Below, in pieces: positions 1 to 5,665 of a stretch of DNA of 10,080 bases. Position numbers and translations under genes: made by a program. How positions within the stretch are numbered: the stretch's first letter is position 1; every line of letters begins with the position of its first letter. This stretch comes from HKST-UBA85 sp035654775 (GTDB lineage Bacteria; Bacteroidota; Bacteroidia; Flavobacteriales; Flavobacteriaceae): the NCBI GenBank assembly GCA_035654775.1, contig DASRWB010000027.1, positions 1 through 10,080 of the forward strand, written 5' to 3'. A model generated the notes under the pieces. The model had not been told where the DNA came from. It did no database searches and saw nothing but the letters and a program-made list of their open reading frames with translations.

Positions 1-87
1 ATGTGGATTAAACACGGTGTTATGCCTTTAAGAAATGGGTGTGGAACGGAAACTATTTTTACAACACTAAAGGGAAATGAAAAATAA
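1..87 (+). CDS. Possible 3' end of an unidentified upstream gene (partial)
   Basis: This reading frame is open from the left edge to a TAA at 85-87, while the other two forward frames close within about 30 bases. It encodes 28 residues, including Gly-Cys-Gly-Thr-Glu-Thr near the middle, and ends Gly-Asn-Glu-Lys. It overlaps the start of the DUF4386 gene by 11 bases, which is typical of translationally coupled neighbours. I do not recognise the protein. The frame begins with ATG at base 1 by chance of the window cut, so the true start lies outside. An open frame this short can occur by chance. Confidence 0.35.
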   Translation: MWIKHGVMPLRNGCGTETIFTTLKGNEK

Positions 88-715
88 AGTTATAAATCAA
101 AGGTTTTTATCCTTACTGGCGGGTGTAAGTTATCTTATTATTTTCTTTGCGGCAGTATTTGCTAACTTCTTGGTGCTTGAATCTATAAAGCAAGCTCCTT
201 TGGCTGCCATTCAGGAGAATCAACTTATGGTTAGATTTGGAATACTTGCCTTTTTGATTACCGTTGTTTTTGATGTAGTTGTTGCTTGGGCTTTATATGA
301 ATTGTATAAAAACCATATTTTATCCGGTATTAGTACGCTATTTAGGATGATGCATGCCGGAATAATGGGTGTGTCAATATATGCGCTTGTTCAAATTTTA
401 TCTGCAATTACGGTTAATGAAGTTCTTAAACAGCTTGAACTATTTAACACGATCTGGCTCATAGGATTGTTCTTTTTTGGAATACACTTACTTATTTTAA
501 GCAGGATACTAAAAAAACCAAGGTTAATTGCTTTTTTCCTTGGGATTGCGGGTGTAATGTATATGATAGATACAGGAGCGCATTTTATGCTTTCTAACTA
601 TGATGCGTATGGTTCTGTATTTTTGGCGCTTGTTGCCATTCCAAGTATTATTGGTGAAATGTCATTGGCAGTTTGGCTACTTGTAAAGGGAGGTAAAAAT
701 TTGAGTGAAAAATAA
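77..715 (+). CDS. DUF4386 family integral membrane protein
   Basis: The product is 212 residues, with six predicted membrane segments at about 11-33, 53-76, 91-111, 124-143, 150-168 and 179-204. The features that point to DUF4386 are an Arg-x4-5-Ala-Gly-x2-Tyr-Leu start, the Phe-Asp-Val-Val-Val-Ala-Trp-Ala-Leu-Tyr stretch at 65-74, and the closing Gly-Glu-Met-x-Leu-x-Val-Trp-Leu-Leu-x-Lys-Gly at 193-205. The family has no established biochemical role; it is a small hydrophobic protein of the inner membrane. The ATG at 77 is the first start and gives the expected N-terminus. It may be coupled to the frame ending at 87. No terminator is visible after it, and the next gene starts 123 bases on, so a separate transcript there is possible. 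Confidence 0.75.
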   Translation: MKNKVINQRFLSLLAGVSYLIIFFAAVFANFLVLESIKQAPLAAIQENQLMVRFGILAFLITVVFDVVVAWALYELYKNHILSGISTLFRMMHAGIMGVSIYALVQILSAITVNEVLKQLELFNTIWLIGLFFFGIHLLILSRILKKPRLIAFFLGIAGVMYMIDTGAHFMLSNYDAYGSVFLALVAIPSIIGEMSLAVWLLVKGGKNLSEK

Positions 716-751
716 TTTAAGCCCACACGCCGTAGCATTTCAAACGTAATG

Positions 752-768
752 TTTATACTGTCTATAAA
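752..768. promoter_or_regulatory. Short AT inverted repeat upstream of the repeat lipoprotein gene
   Basis: TTTATA, a 5-base spacer CTGTC, and TATAAA form a perfect inverted repeat in the 123-base gap before the lipoprotein gene. It could be an operator or promoter-proximal site, but AT-only repeats of six bases are common in AT-rich DNA. I found no TTG / TAnnTTTG promoter pair in this gap. The closest match is TATCTTCG at 808-815, which has no TTG at the right distance. Confidence 0.2.
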
Positions 769-838
769 AATTGGGGTTTACTATCTTATTTATTTCCAGC
801 GATTTGGTATCTTCGTAAAAACTAAAAAACTGCTGTTT

Positions 839-1111
839 ATGAACACTTTAAAACCCACCTTTGTACTGATGTTGTTTCTTTTTTGTGCTACACTTGTGTT
901 TTCCTGCAAAAGTGATGACGATTCCACACCTACAGAAATATGCAATGATGGTCTGGACAACGATAATGACGGCTTTGTTGATTGTCAAGACAACGACTGT
1001 GCTGAAGCGGCCAATTGTGCTGTTGAAATTTGTGATGACGGAATTGATAATGACAACGACGGGTTTATTGACTGCGATGATAACGACTGTACTGAAGCCG
1101 CCAACTGTTAA
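839..1111 (+). CDS. Minimal surface lipoprotein made of two Cys/Asp-rich (MopE-like) repeats
   Basis: The precursor is 90 residues: a hydrophobic signal (about 5-22), a lipobox Val-Phe-Ser-Cys with the lipidated Cys at 23, a short acidic linker, and two tandem units at 33-62 and 63-90. Each unit carries Asp-Asn-Asp-Asn-Asp-Gly, a DxDxDG-type calcium-loop pattern, and four cysteines spaced Cys-x13-Cys-x4-Cys-x5-Cys. This resembles the 'putative metal-binding motif' repeats of the MopE group. Residues after the Cys read Lys-Ser-Asp-Asp-Asp, like the flavobacterial lipoprotein export signal, so I infer display on the cell surface. The ATG at 839 was chosen over one at 749 because it puts the signal peptide at the N-terminus. 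The function is unknown; binding of Ca2+ or another metal is inferred. Confidence 0.75.
   Translation: MNTLKPTFVLMLFLFCATLVFSCKSDDDSTPTEICNDGLDNDNDGFVDCQDNDCAEAANCAVEICDDGIDNDNDGFIDCDDNDCTEAANC
935..1108 (+). repeat. Two in-frame tandem coding repeats (90 and 84 bases)
   Basis: Unit 1 spans 935-1024 and unit 2 spans 1025-1108. Over the 28 aligned codons, 23 residues are identical. Only 9 of those 23 use the same codon; 14 differ by a synonymous change. The protein motif is therefore conserved while the DNA has drifted, which indicates an old duplication, or import of diverged units, under purifying selection. Confidence 0.85.
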
Positions 1112-1145
1112 CCTGTTTTTTTACTTAGGATAATCTTTAATTTCT

Positions 1146-2255
1146 ATGGCAAAATACCTTGGTTTACTCCTTGTTTTTGTATTGACCGGCTGTTTAAACG
1201 GTCAGGTTAAAACTGCTGCCAACGGCATCGCCTTTTCGGCTGATTTTCTTACTTCTGCACAAGCTGAATTGCTTTATGAAAAGGCAAAAGCTTTTCCCAA
1301 CCATACCGAGTTGTCTCTTGCTTTACTAGAAAATGAAAAAATCCGTTTTGTTGGGATAAAACGATTGAATGATACGCTAAGAGTTACCGAAAATCATCAA
1401 CATGTTTTTGAAATAGGTTCTATAAGCAAGGTATTTACTTCTACCTTGCTGGCGGAATTTGCGCTAGACGAAACCTTGCGTTTGTCTGATGCTATTCAAG
1501 ACTATGTATCTTTTCCTATTGGTACTCCGGAAAAGATTACTTTTCAATCGTTGGCGAATCACACTTCGGGGTTGCCGCGGCTTCCTTCGAATTTACACTT
1601 GCTTTTTGTGGATCGAGACAATCCGTATAAAGGTTATGATTCTGCAAAGCTTATCACTTACTTAACCGAAAAGATTGCCCTGGAGCAAGCACCGGAAACG
1701 AAGTATGCCTATTCAAACCTTGGCGCGGGACTTTTGGGTTATGTGCTGGCGGAATTACGGGATACTACCTACGAAAATTTGTTGCAGGAAAAGATTTTTA
1801 AACCCTACGGAATGTACACTTCGAGCACGCAAATGGAGACACTGAACGCTCCCATAGTTCGCGGATTAAACCCTAATGGTGAAGTGACTTCGAATTGGGA
1901 TTTTAATGTACTGGCCGGTGGCGGTGCCATTCTGTCTACCACTGAAGATTTAGCGAAGTTTGCCTCAGCTCAGTTTGACAAAGACAATGCGGCGTTATTG
2001 CTGACGCAGCGCCCTACTTTTAAGGTAAGTGAATACATGGAAGTAGGTTTAGGCTGGCATATTTTGCATCGAAAAAACGGCAGAACGTTGCTGTGGCACA
2101 ATGGCGGTACGGGTGGTTATACCTCTTCCATGGCACTGGATCCTGACGCAAAACGCGGCGTAATTATACTGTCGAATGTTTCGGCATTTAATCCGGATAT
2201 GAAACAGATAGACCCTTTATGTTTTGCGCTGATAGACACTTTAGCCGAAAACTAG
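1146..2255 (+). CDS. Serine beta-lactamase-like hydrolase, lipoprotein (class C / PBP4* type fold)
   Basis: The product is 369 residues, with a lipobox Leu-Thr-Gly-Cys (Cys16) after a short hydrophobic signal, so it should be membrane-anchored. There is no acidic run after the Cys, so a periplasmic face is more likely than the surface. Catalytic motifs of the beta-lactamase/transpeptidase fold are visible: Ser92-Ile-Ser-Lys95 (nucleophile and general base), Tyr189-Ser-Asn191, and His318-Asn-Gly in the place of Lys-Thr-Gly. The Asn-His-Thr-Ser-Gly-Leu-Pro stretch at 138-144 is typical of the 'serine hydrolase' (COG1680) group. Members include peptidases, esterases and peptidoglycan-related enzymes. 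The substrate cannot be read from sequence, and the His-Asn-Gly variant argues against calling it a resistance enzyme. It starts 34 bases after the lipoprotein gene with no hairpin between them, so co-transcription is possible. Confidence 0.9.
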   Translation: MAKYLGLLLVFVLTGCLNGQVKTAANGIAFSADFLTSAQAELLYEKAKAFPNHTELSLALLENEKIRFVGIKRLNDTLRVTENHQHVFEIGSISKVFTSTLLAEFALDETLRLSDAIQDYVSFPIGTPEKITFQSLANHTSGLPRLPSNLHLLFVDRDNPYKGYDSAKLITYLTEKIALEQAPETKYAYSNLGAGLLGYVLAELRDTTYENLLQEKIFKPYGMYTSSTQMETLNAPIVRGLNPNGEVTSNWDFNVLAGGGAILSTTEDLAKFASAQFDKDNAALLLTQRPTFKVSEYMEVGLGWHILHRKNGRTLLWHNGGTGGYTSSMALDPDAKRGVIILSNVSAFNPDMKQIDPLCFALIDTLAEN

Positions 2256-2275
2256 CGGTTGTTATTTTTTCGGCT
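2243..2275 (+). terminator. Hairpin overlapping the hydrolase stop codon, possible weak terminator
   Basis: AGCCGAAAA (2243-2251) pairs perfectly with TTTTCGGCT (2267-2275) around a 15-base loop; the TAG stop lies at 2253-2255, in the loop. Some U residues fall inside the 3' arm and the downstream sequence is T-rich but interrupted (2280-2299). It may end or slow transcription before the antiporter gene. The missing clean U-tract keeps confidence low. Confidence 0.4.
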
Positions 2276-2356
2276 GAAATTTGTATTTGTTTTTATTATC
2301 TTGGTCAACCAAAAGCCCAAAAGGCAAAAGTAATATGGGATTATTTTCACCTTTAC

Positions 2357-2406
2357 TGAAGTCTAAGTGTTGAACCGTTAAATAAAAATGAATCTAAGTG
2401 TCTGAA
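2357..2406. promoter_or_regulatory. Direct repeat pair just before the CPA1 antiporter gene
   Basis: TCTAAGTGT occurs at 2362-2370 and again at 2393-2401. Both copies are flanked by TGAA on each side, with a single extra base on opposite sides, giving two 18-base imperfect units at 2357-2374 and 2389-2406. The core copies are 31 bp apart, about three helical turns, so a dimeric or tandem DNA-binding protein could contact one face. The second unit ends on the first base of the antiporter ATG. The 150-base gap 2256-2405 also holds the hairpin at 2243-2275 and a TTGGT-CA-ACCAA inverted repeat at 2301-2312. No TTG / TAnnTTTG promoter pair was found. Confidence 0.4.
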
Positions 2407-3878
2407 TGAATTTAACTATTGAGAACATTTTATTAGTTGGCTCACTGTTGCTTTTTGTGAGTATTATTGTAGGTAAAACCTCTTATAAATTTGGTGTTCC
2501 CACGTTGTTACTCTTTTTGGCTATTGGGATGCTTGCCGGTTCTGACGGTATTGGCGGTATTCATTTCGATAATCCTAAAATGGCTCAATTTATTGGCATT
2601 GTTTCCCTGAATTTTATTTTGTTTTCCGGAGGTCTAGACACGAGCTGGACGTCTGTAAAGCCCATACTGCGTGAAGGTCTTATACTTTCCACTTTAGGGG
2701 TTTTGCTTACCGCGGTATCGCTGGGTACTTTTGTTTGGCTGGTTACTGATTTTACGATTTATGAAAGTATGCTACTGGGTTCTATTGTTTCGTCTACGGA
2801 TGCAGCGGCTGTATTTTCAATTTTACGTTCAAAGAGTCTGGCTTTAAAGACGAATTTGCGCCCAACGCTGGAGCTGGAAAGTGGAAGTAACGACCCTATG
2901 GCGTATGTGCTGACGCTTGCTTTTTTAACTTTGGTGATTCATCAAGACCAGAGTATATATTCTATTATTCCTTTGTTTTTACAACAGATGTTATTAGGAG
3001 GTATTGCGGGCTTTGGGTTTGGCAGGTTAAGTAAATTCATCATCAACAAGATAAGGCTTGATTTTGAAGGGCTTTATCCTGTTTTGGTTATCGCGCTGAT
3101 GTTTATTACTTTTTCGGCCACCGATTTTCTGGGAGGCAACGGGTTTCTTGCCATTTACATTTGTGCCGTTTATCTGGGTAATCAAGACCTAATTCACAAA
3201 AAAACTATTTTCAGAATGTATGACGGTTTGGCCTGGTTAATGCAAATTGTTTTGTTCCTTACATTGGGGCTGCTTGTTTTTCCTTCAGAAATTGTTCCTT
3301 ATTTTGGTATTGGGATGCTCATTTCCTTGTTTTTAATATTGGTAGCCCGACCGGTAAGCGTTTTTTTGAGTTTAGTGTTTTTTAAAATGAAACTGCGAAG
3401 ACGATTTTACATTTCGTGGGTAGGTTTACGCGGTGCTGTTCCTATTGTATTTGCTACTTATCCGCTATTGGCCGGTATAGACAAGGCCTACATGATTTTC
3501 AATATTGTTTTTTTTATTTCGGTAACCTCAATTCTTATTCAAGGCACTACCTTATCTATAGTTGCAAAATGGCTTCATGTAGCTTTACCGGAAAAGGCCA
3601 AAAAAATTACTGAAGTAGACAAATTAATTTTAGACCTTCCCAAGTCGTCTTTAAAAGAGTTTAAAATTCTGCCCCATTTTTATGCGGTACAGAAAAGGAT
3701 TGTAGATTTGAATTTTCCGAGTTCGATTTTTATTGTGATGATAAACCGAAACGGTGAGTATCTTCGTCCCGGCGGTTCAACGGTACTGGAATCAGGTGAT
3801 GTACTTATGATTATTGCCGATCGACCGGAAGATTTTGAAAAAGTTAATGCCTGTTTAAACTATGCTGATGTTTCTTAA
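2406..3878 (+). CDS. CPA1-family cation/proton antiporter with TrkA-C-like tail (K+/H+ antiporter, NhaP2/CvrA type)
   Basis: The product is 490 residues: about 12-13 membrane helices over residues 5-395, then a soluble tail from about 400 to 490. Family residues seen are Ser-Ser-Thr-Asp132-Ala-Ala-Ala (129-135), Glu-Ser-Gly-Ser-Asn162-Asp163-Pro (158-164), which is the ion-binding Asn-Asp pair of CPA1 exchangers, and Arg-Gly-Ala-Val-Pro (342-346). The tail resembles the TrkA-C (RCK C-terminal) ligand domain at about 433-475, with Pro-Gly-Gly-Ser-Thr-x-Leu-x-x-Gly-Asp. Known relatives export K+ (or Na+) in exchange for protons in the inner membrane, and TrkA-C domains bind small regulators such as nucleotides. 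The best described NhaP2 proteins are longer (about 570-580 residues) because of an extra CorC/HlyC-type domain, which is absent here. The ion preference is inferred. Confidence 0.88.
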   Translation: MNLTIENILLVGSLLLFVSIIVGKTSYKFGVPTLLLFLAIGMLAGSDGIGGIHFDNPKMAQFIGIVSLNFILFSGGLDTSWTSVKPILREGLILSTLGVLLTAVSLGTFVWLVTDFTIYESMLLGSIVSSTDAAAVFSILRSKSLALKTNLRPTLELESGSNDPMAYVLTLAFLTLVIHQDQSIYSIIPLFLQQMLLGGIAGFGFGRLSKFIINKIRLDFEGLYPVLVIALMFITFSATDFLGGNGFLAIYICAVYLGNQDLIHKKTIFRMYDGLAWLMQIVLFLTLGLLVFPSEIVPYFGIGMLISLFLILVARPVSVFLSLVFFKMKLRRRFYISWVGLRGAVPIVFATYPLLAGIDKAYMIFNIVFFISVTSILIQGTTLSIVAKWLHVALPEKAKKITEVDKLILDLPKSSLKEFKILPHFYAVQKRIVDLNFPSSIFIVMINRNGEYLRPGGSTVLESGDVLMIIADRPEDFEKVNACLNYADVS

Positions 3879-3911
3879 ATTACCATACATCATAAAAAAA
3901 TTACAGAAGCC

Positions 3912-4238
3912 ATGCCCTGGATTATTTTAATTTTTGCCGGACTGTTTGAGGTTGCCTTTGCTTTCTGTTTAGGAAAAGCCAAAGAAACCACCGGAAGTGA
4001 AATGTACTTATGGTATGCCGGTTTTGTAGTATTTCTTGTGCTAAGTATGGGGTTTTTGATTAAAGCCGCCCAAACGCTTCCTATAGGCACTGCCTATGCC
4101 GTATGGACAGGTATAGGTGCTGTGGGTACCGTTTTGGTTGGTATATTTGTATTTAAAGAACCTGCCACTTTTTTACGTATGCTTTTTCTGGCCACGCTTA
4201 TTGGTTCTATTGTTGGACTAAAAGTAGTTTCATCTTAA
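3912..4238 (+). CDS. Small multidrug resistance (SMR) transporter, Gdx/SugE-like
   Basis: The product is 108 residues with four membrane helices at about 2-22, 31-51, 57-81 and 86-106. Glu13 in Gly-Leu-Phe-Glu-Val is the essential proton and substrate carboxylate of SMR proteins. Leu-Pro-Ile-Gly-Thr-Ala-Tyr-Ala-Val-Trp-Thr-Gly-Ile-Gly-Ala-Val-Gly at 56-72 is the signature of the Gdx/SugE branch (guanidinium exporters) and not of EmrE. The Trp found at position 16 in E. coli SugE is Phe here, and the loop after helix 1 is about three residues longer. It acts as a dual-topology dimer in the inner membrane. The exact substrate is uncertain. It begins 33 bases after the antiporter and lies 9 bases before the DUF2200 gene, so the three probably share a transcript. 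The gap is too short for a guanidine riboswitch. Confidence 0.9.
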   Translation: MPWIILIFAGLFEVAFAFCLGKAKETTGSEMYLWYAGFVVFLVLSMGFLIKAAQTLPIGTAYAVWTGIGAVGTVLVGIFVFKEPATFLRMLFLATLIGSIVGLKVVSS

Positions 4239-4247
4239 CATTATTAT

Positions 4248-4610
4248 ATGAAAGCCACACCTGAACACAACCGAAGAATTGCACAACTGACCTTTGCTTC
4301 TGTGTATCCGCACTATCTTTCAAAAGTAGAAAGAAAAGGTCGCACTCAAGAAGAGCTTCACCAAGTTATTGCATGGCTTACCGGTTTTGATGAAAACATG
4401 CTAAAAAAACTCCTTGCTGAAAAGGTTACTTTTGAAACTTTTTTTGAACGCGCAAAGCTTCATCCCAATGCTTCGTTGATTAAAGGAGTTATCTGCGGTT
4501 ACCGTATAGAAGAACTTGACAACCCATTAACCCAAAAAGTGCGGTATCTGGACAAACTGGTAGATGAACTGGCCAAAGGCCGCGCTATGGAAAATATTTT
4601 AAGGACTTGA
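4248..4610 (+). CDS. DUF2200 family protein
   Basis: The product is 120 residues, soluble and probably helical. It matches the DUF2200 pattern as I know it: an N-terminal His-Asn-Arg-Arg-Ile, Phe-Ala-Ser-Val-Tyr-Pro-x-Tyr (16-23), Glu-Arg-Lys-Gly-Arg-Thr-x-Glu-Glu (28-36), Trp-Leu-Thr-Gly (43-46), Phe-Phe-Glu-Arg-Ala (65-69), Leu-Ile-Lys-Gly-Val-x-Cys-Gly-x-Arg (77-86), and Val-Arg-Tyr-Leu-Asp-Lys-Leu-x-Asp-Glu-Leu-Ala-Lys-Gly near the end. The family is widespread and has no assigned biochemical role. It follows the SMR gene by 9 bases. A small hairpin (CTTGA-TGAT-TCAAG, 4606-4619) overlaps the stop codon; it lacks a U-tract and is not a convincing terminator. Confidence 0.85.
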   Translation: MKATPEHNRRIAQLTFASVYPHYLSKVERKGRTQEELHQVIAWLTGFDENMLKKLLAEKVTFETFFERAKLHPNASLIKGVICGYRIEELDNPLTQKVRYLDKLVDELAKGRAMENILRT

Positions 4611-4742
4611 TGATTCAAGCTCTTGCCTAAAGGTTTTTACGGCGGCTGGTTTTCTTACTTTTTTTGGTGTTTGTTGCTCTGGGAAATTGCAAAAAAATCA
4701 CTATCTTACAGTAACGCAAGAACACAGCTAAACCACAACTCT

Positions 4743-5555
4743 ATGCATACCCTTTTGGTTCCTACAGATTTTTCAGAAAACGCAAAAAACGCTCTCTTAT
4801 ATGCTATAGCGCTAGCAAAAGCTTTTGGTTCGCGCATTGTGTTGCTCCATACCTACCAGGTGCCCGGCAGGTCGGATATGTTTGTTTCCATGGATTCAAT
4901 ATTGACAAAAAATGCCCGAAAAGATATGCTGGCACTACGCGACCTTATTCCGAAAACTATTCCGGTTGACATTCAAATTCTGAAAGGACATACCGTAGCT
5001 GCCATAACCGAGTATGCCCAACAGCACCGTATTTCTTTAATCGTTATGGGCACTCAAGGAAAAAGTGCTTTGGAAGAAGTGTTTATCGGCAGTGTGACCG
5101 GAGGCGTCATGCGAACCACCTATACTCCTATTTTGGCTATTCCGGAACATTTCACCTTTACTTCCCTACGAAAAATTGTTTTCGCTATGGACGGGTTGAA
5201 GATTGAGCATGAAGACAGTCTATTTATTTTAAAGCAACTAGCAGAAGCGTTTTCAGCGGAACTTGTTTTGTTTCATTATGATGAAGTCAATACCTTAAAA
5301 AAAGAAGTTAACTTTGAACTACGCGAATGGCTTCCCGGGGTTTCCCTTACTGTGGTCAATGACAGTGAAACTCCTAATGTGAACGAGAGCATTAAAAAAA
5401 TTATCCATGATCGTTCAGCCGATATGCTTTGTATGGTTAGACGTAAAAAAAATACCGTAGGTTTTTTTGAGCGTTTGTTCAAGGACAGTGTTACCACCAC
5501 ACAAATTTTCAGTTCTCAGGTACCGTTATTAATTTTACATTCGCATAACACGTAA
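4743..5555 (+). CDS. Universal stress protein, tandem UspA domains
   Basis: The product is 270 residues with two UspA-type domains, about 1-137 and 140-270. The first domain has the opening His-Thr-Leu-Leu-Val-Pro-Thr-Asp-Phe-Ser and a complete ATP-binding pattern Gly103-x2-Gly106-x9-Gly116-Ser117. The second lacks that glycine motif (Met-Val-Arg-Arg-Lys-Lys instead) and is likely structural or regulatory. Tandem Usp proteins are cytoplasmic and linked to stress survival, and several sit beside ion transporters. The ATG at 4743 is preferred because translation from the upstream TTG at 4623 would add 40 residues unrelated to the Usp fold. The 132-base gap 4611-4742 holds no gene and no promoter I can support. 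nhaA follows about 110 bases downstream. Confidence 0.88.
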   Translation: MHTLLVPTDFSENAKNALLYAIALAKAFGSRIVLLHTYQVPGRSDMFVSMDSILTKNARKDMLALRDLIPKTIPVDIQILKGHTVAAITEYAQQHRISLIVMGTQGKSALEEVFIGSVTGGVMRTTYTPILAIPEHFTFTSLRKIVFAMDGLKIEHEDSLFILKQLAEAFSAELVLFHYDEVNTLKKEVNFELREWLPGVSLTVVNDSETPNVNESIKKIIHDRSADMLCMVRRKKNTVGFFERLFKDSVTTTQIFSSQVPLLILHSHNT

Positions 5556-5665
5556 AGAGCAAATATGCCTTATATTTTATATCTTTCGCCCGTCGTTTAA
5601 AGAAGCGTTGCAACCTGAACGTTTATTTGGAAAAAAATAAACCTGTTTATTCAAAAAGAAGATTG

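Noticed and set aside
808..815. Promoter -7 element TATCTTCG before the lipoprotein gene
   Set aside because: The nearest upstream TTG (771-773) is 34 bases away, outside the allowed spacing.
749..838. Start of the lipoprotein gene at the ATG at 749
   Set aside because: It would put 30 residues ahead of the signal peptide and bury the lipobox. The ATG at 839 gives a normal lipoprotein precursor.
885..1133. An 82-residue open frame over the repeat lipoprotein in another frame
   Set aside because: It is a shadow of the repeat-bearing gene; the repetitive codons keep this frame open. It has no signal or family features, while the other frame has a signal peptide, lipobox and conserved motifs.
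1146..2255. The hydrolase as an antibiotic resistance beta-lactamase
   Set aside because: The fold and the Ser-x-x-Lys motif are shared by many peptidases and esterases. The third motif is His-Asn-Gly, and the context is not mobile or resistance-related.
2297..2304. TATCTTGG as -7 element for the antiporter gene
   Set aside because: One mismatch and no TTG at a suitable distance (spacers would be 7, 13 or 35 bases).
3879..3911. Guanidine riboswitch before the Gdx-like SMR gene
   Set aside because: The gap to the preceding gene is only 33 bases, mostly A/T, too short for any known guanidine aptamer.
4623..4742. N-terminal extension of the universal stress protein from a TTG
   Set aside because: The added 40 residues are hydrophobic and unlike the Usp fold, which begins exactly at the ATG at 4743.
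5561..5577. AAATAT-GCCTT-ATATTT hairpin after the stress protein gene as a terminator
   Set aside because: The stem is AT-only, six bases, with no GC core and no proper U-tract.
5580..5587. nhaA promoter with TATCTTTC as -7
   Set aside because: One mismatch at the last base and no TTG 17-23 bases upstream; too weak to list as a feature.
5627..5665. TTG start for nhaA adding 13 residues
   Set aside because: Not excluded, but an ATG is available at 5666 and the added residues match no NhaA feature.
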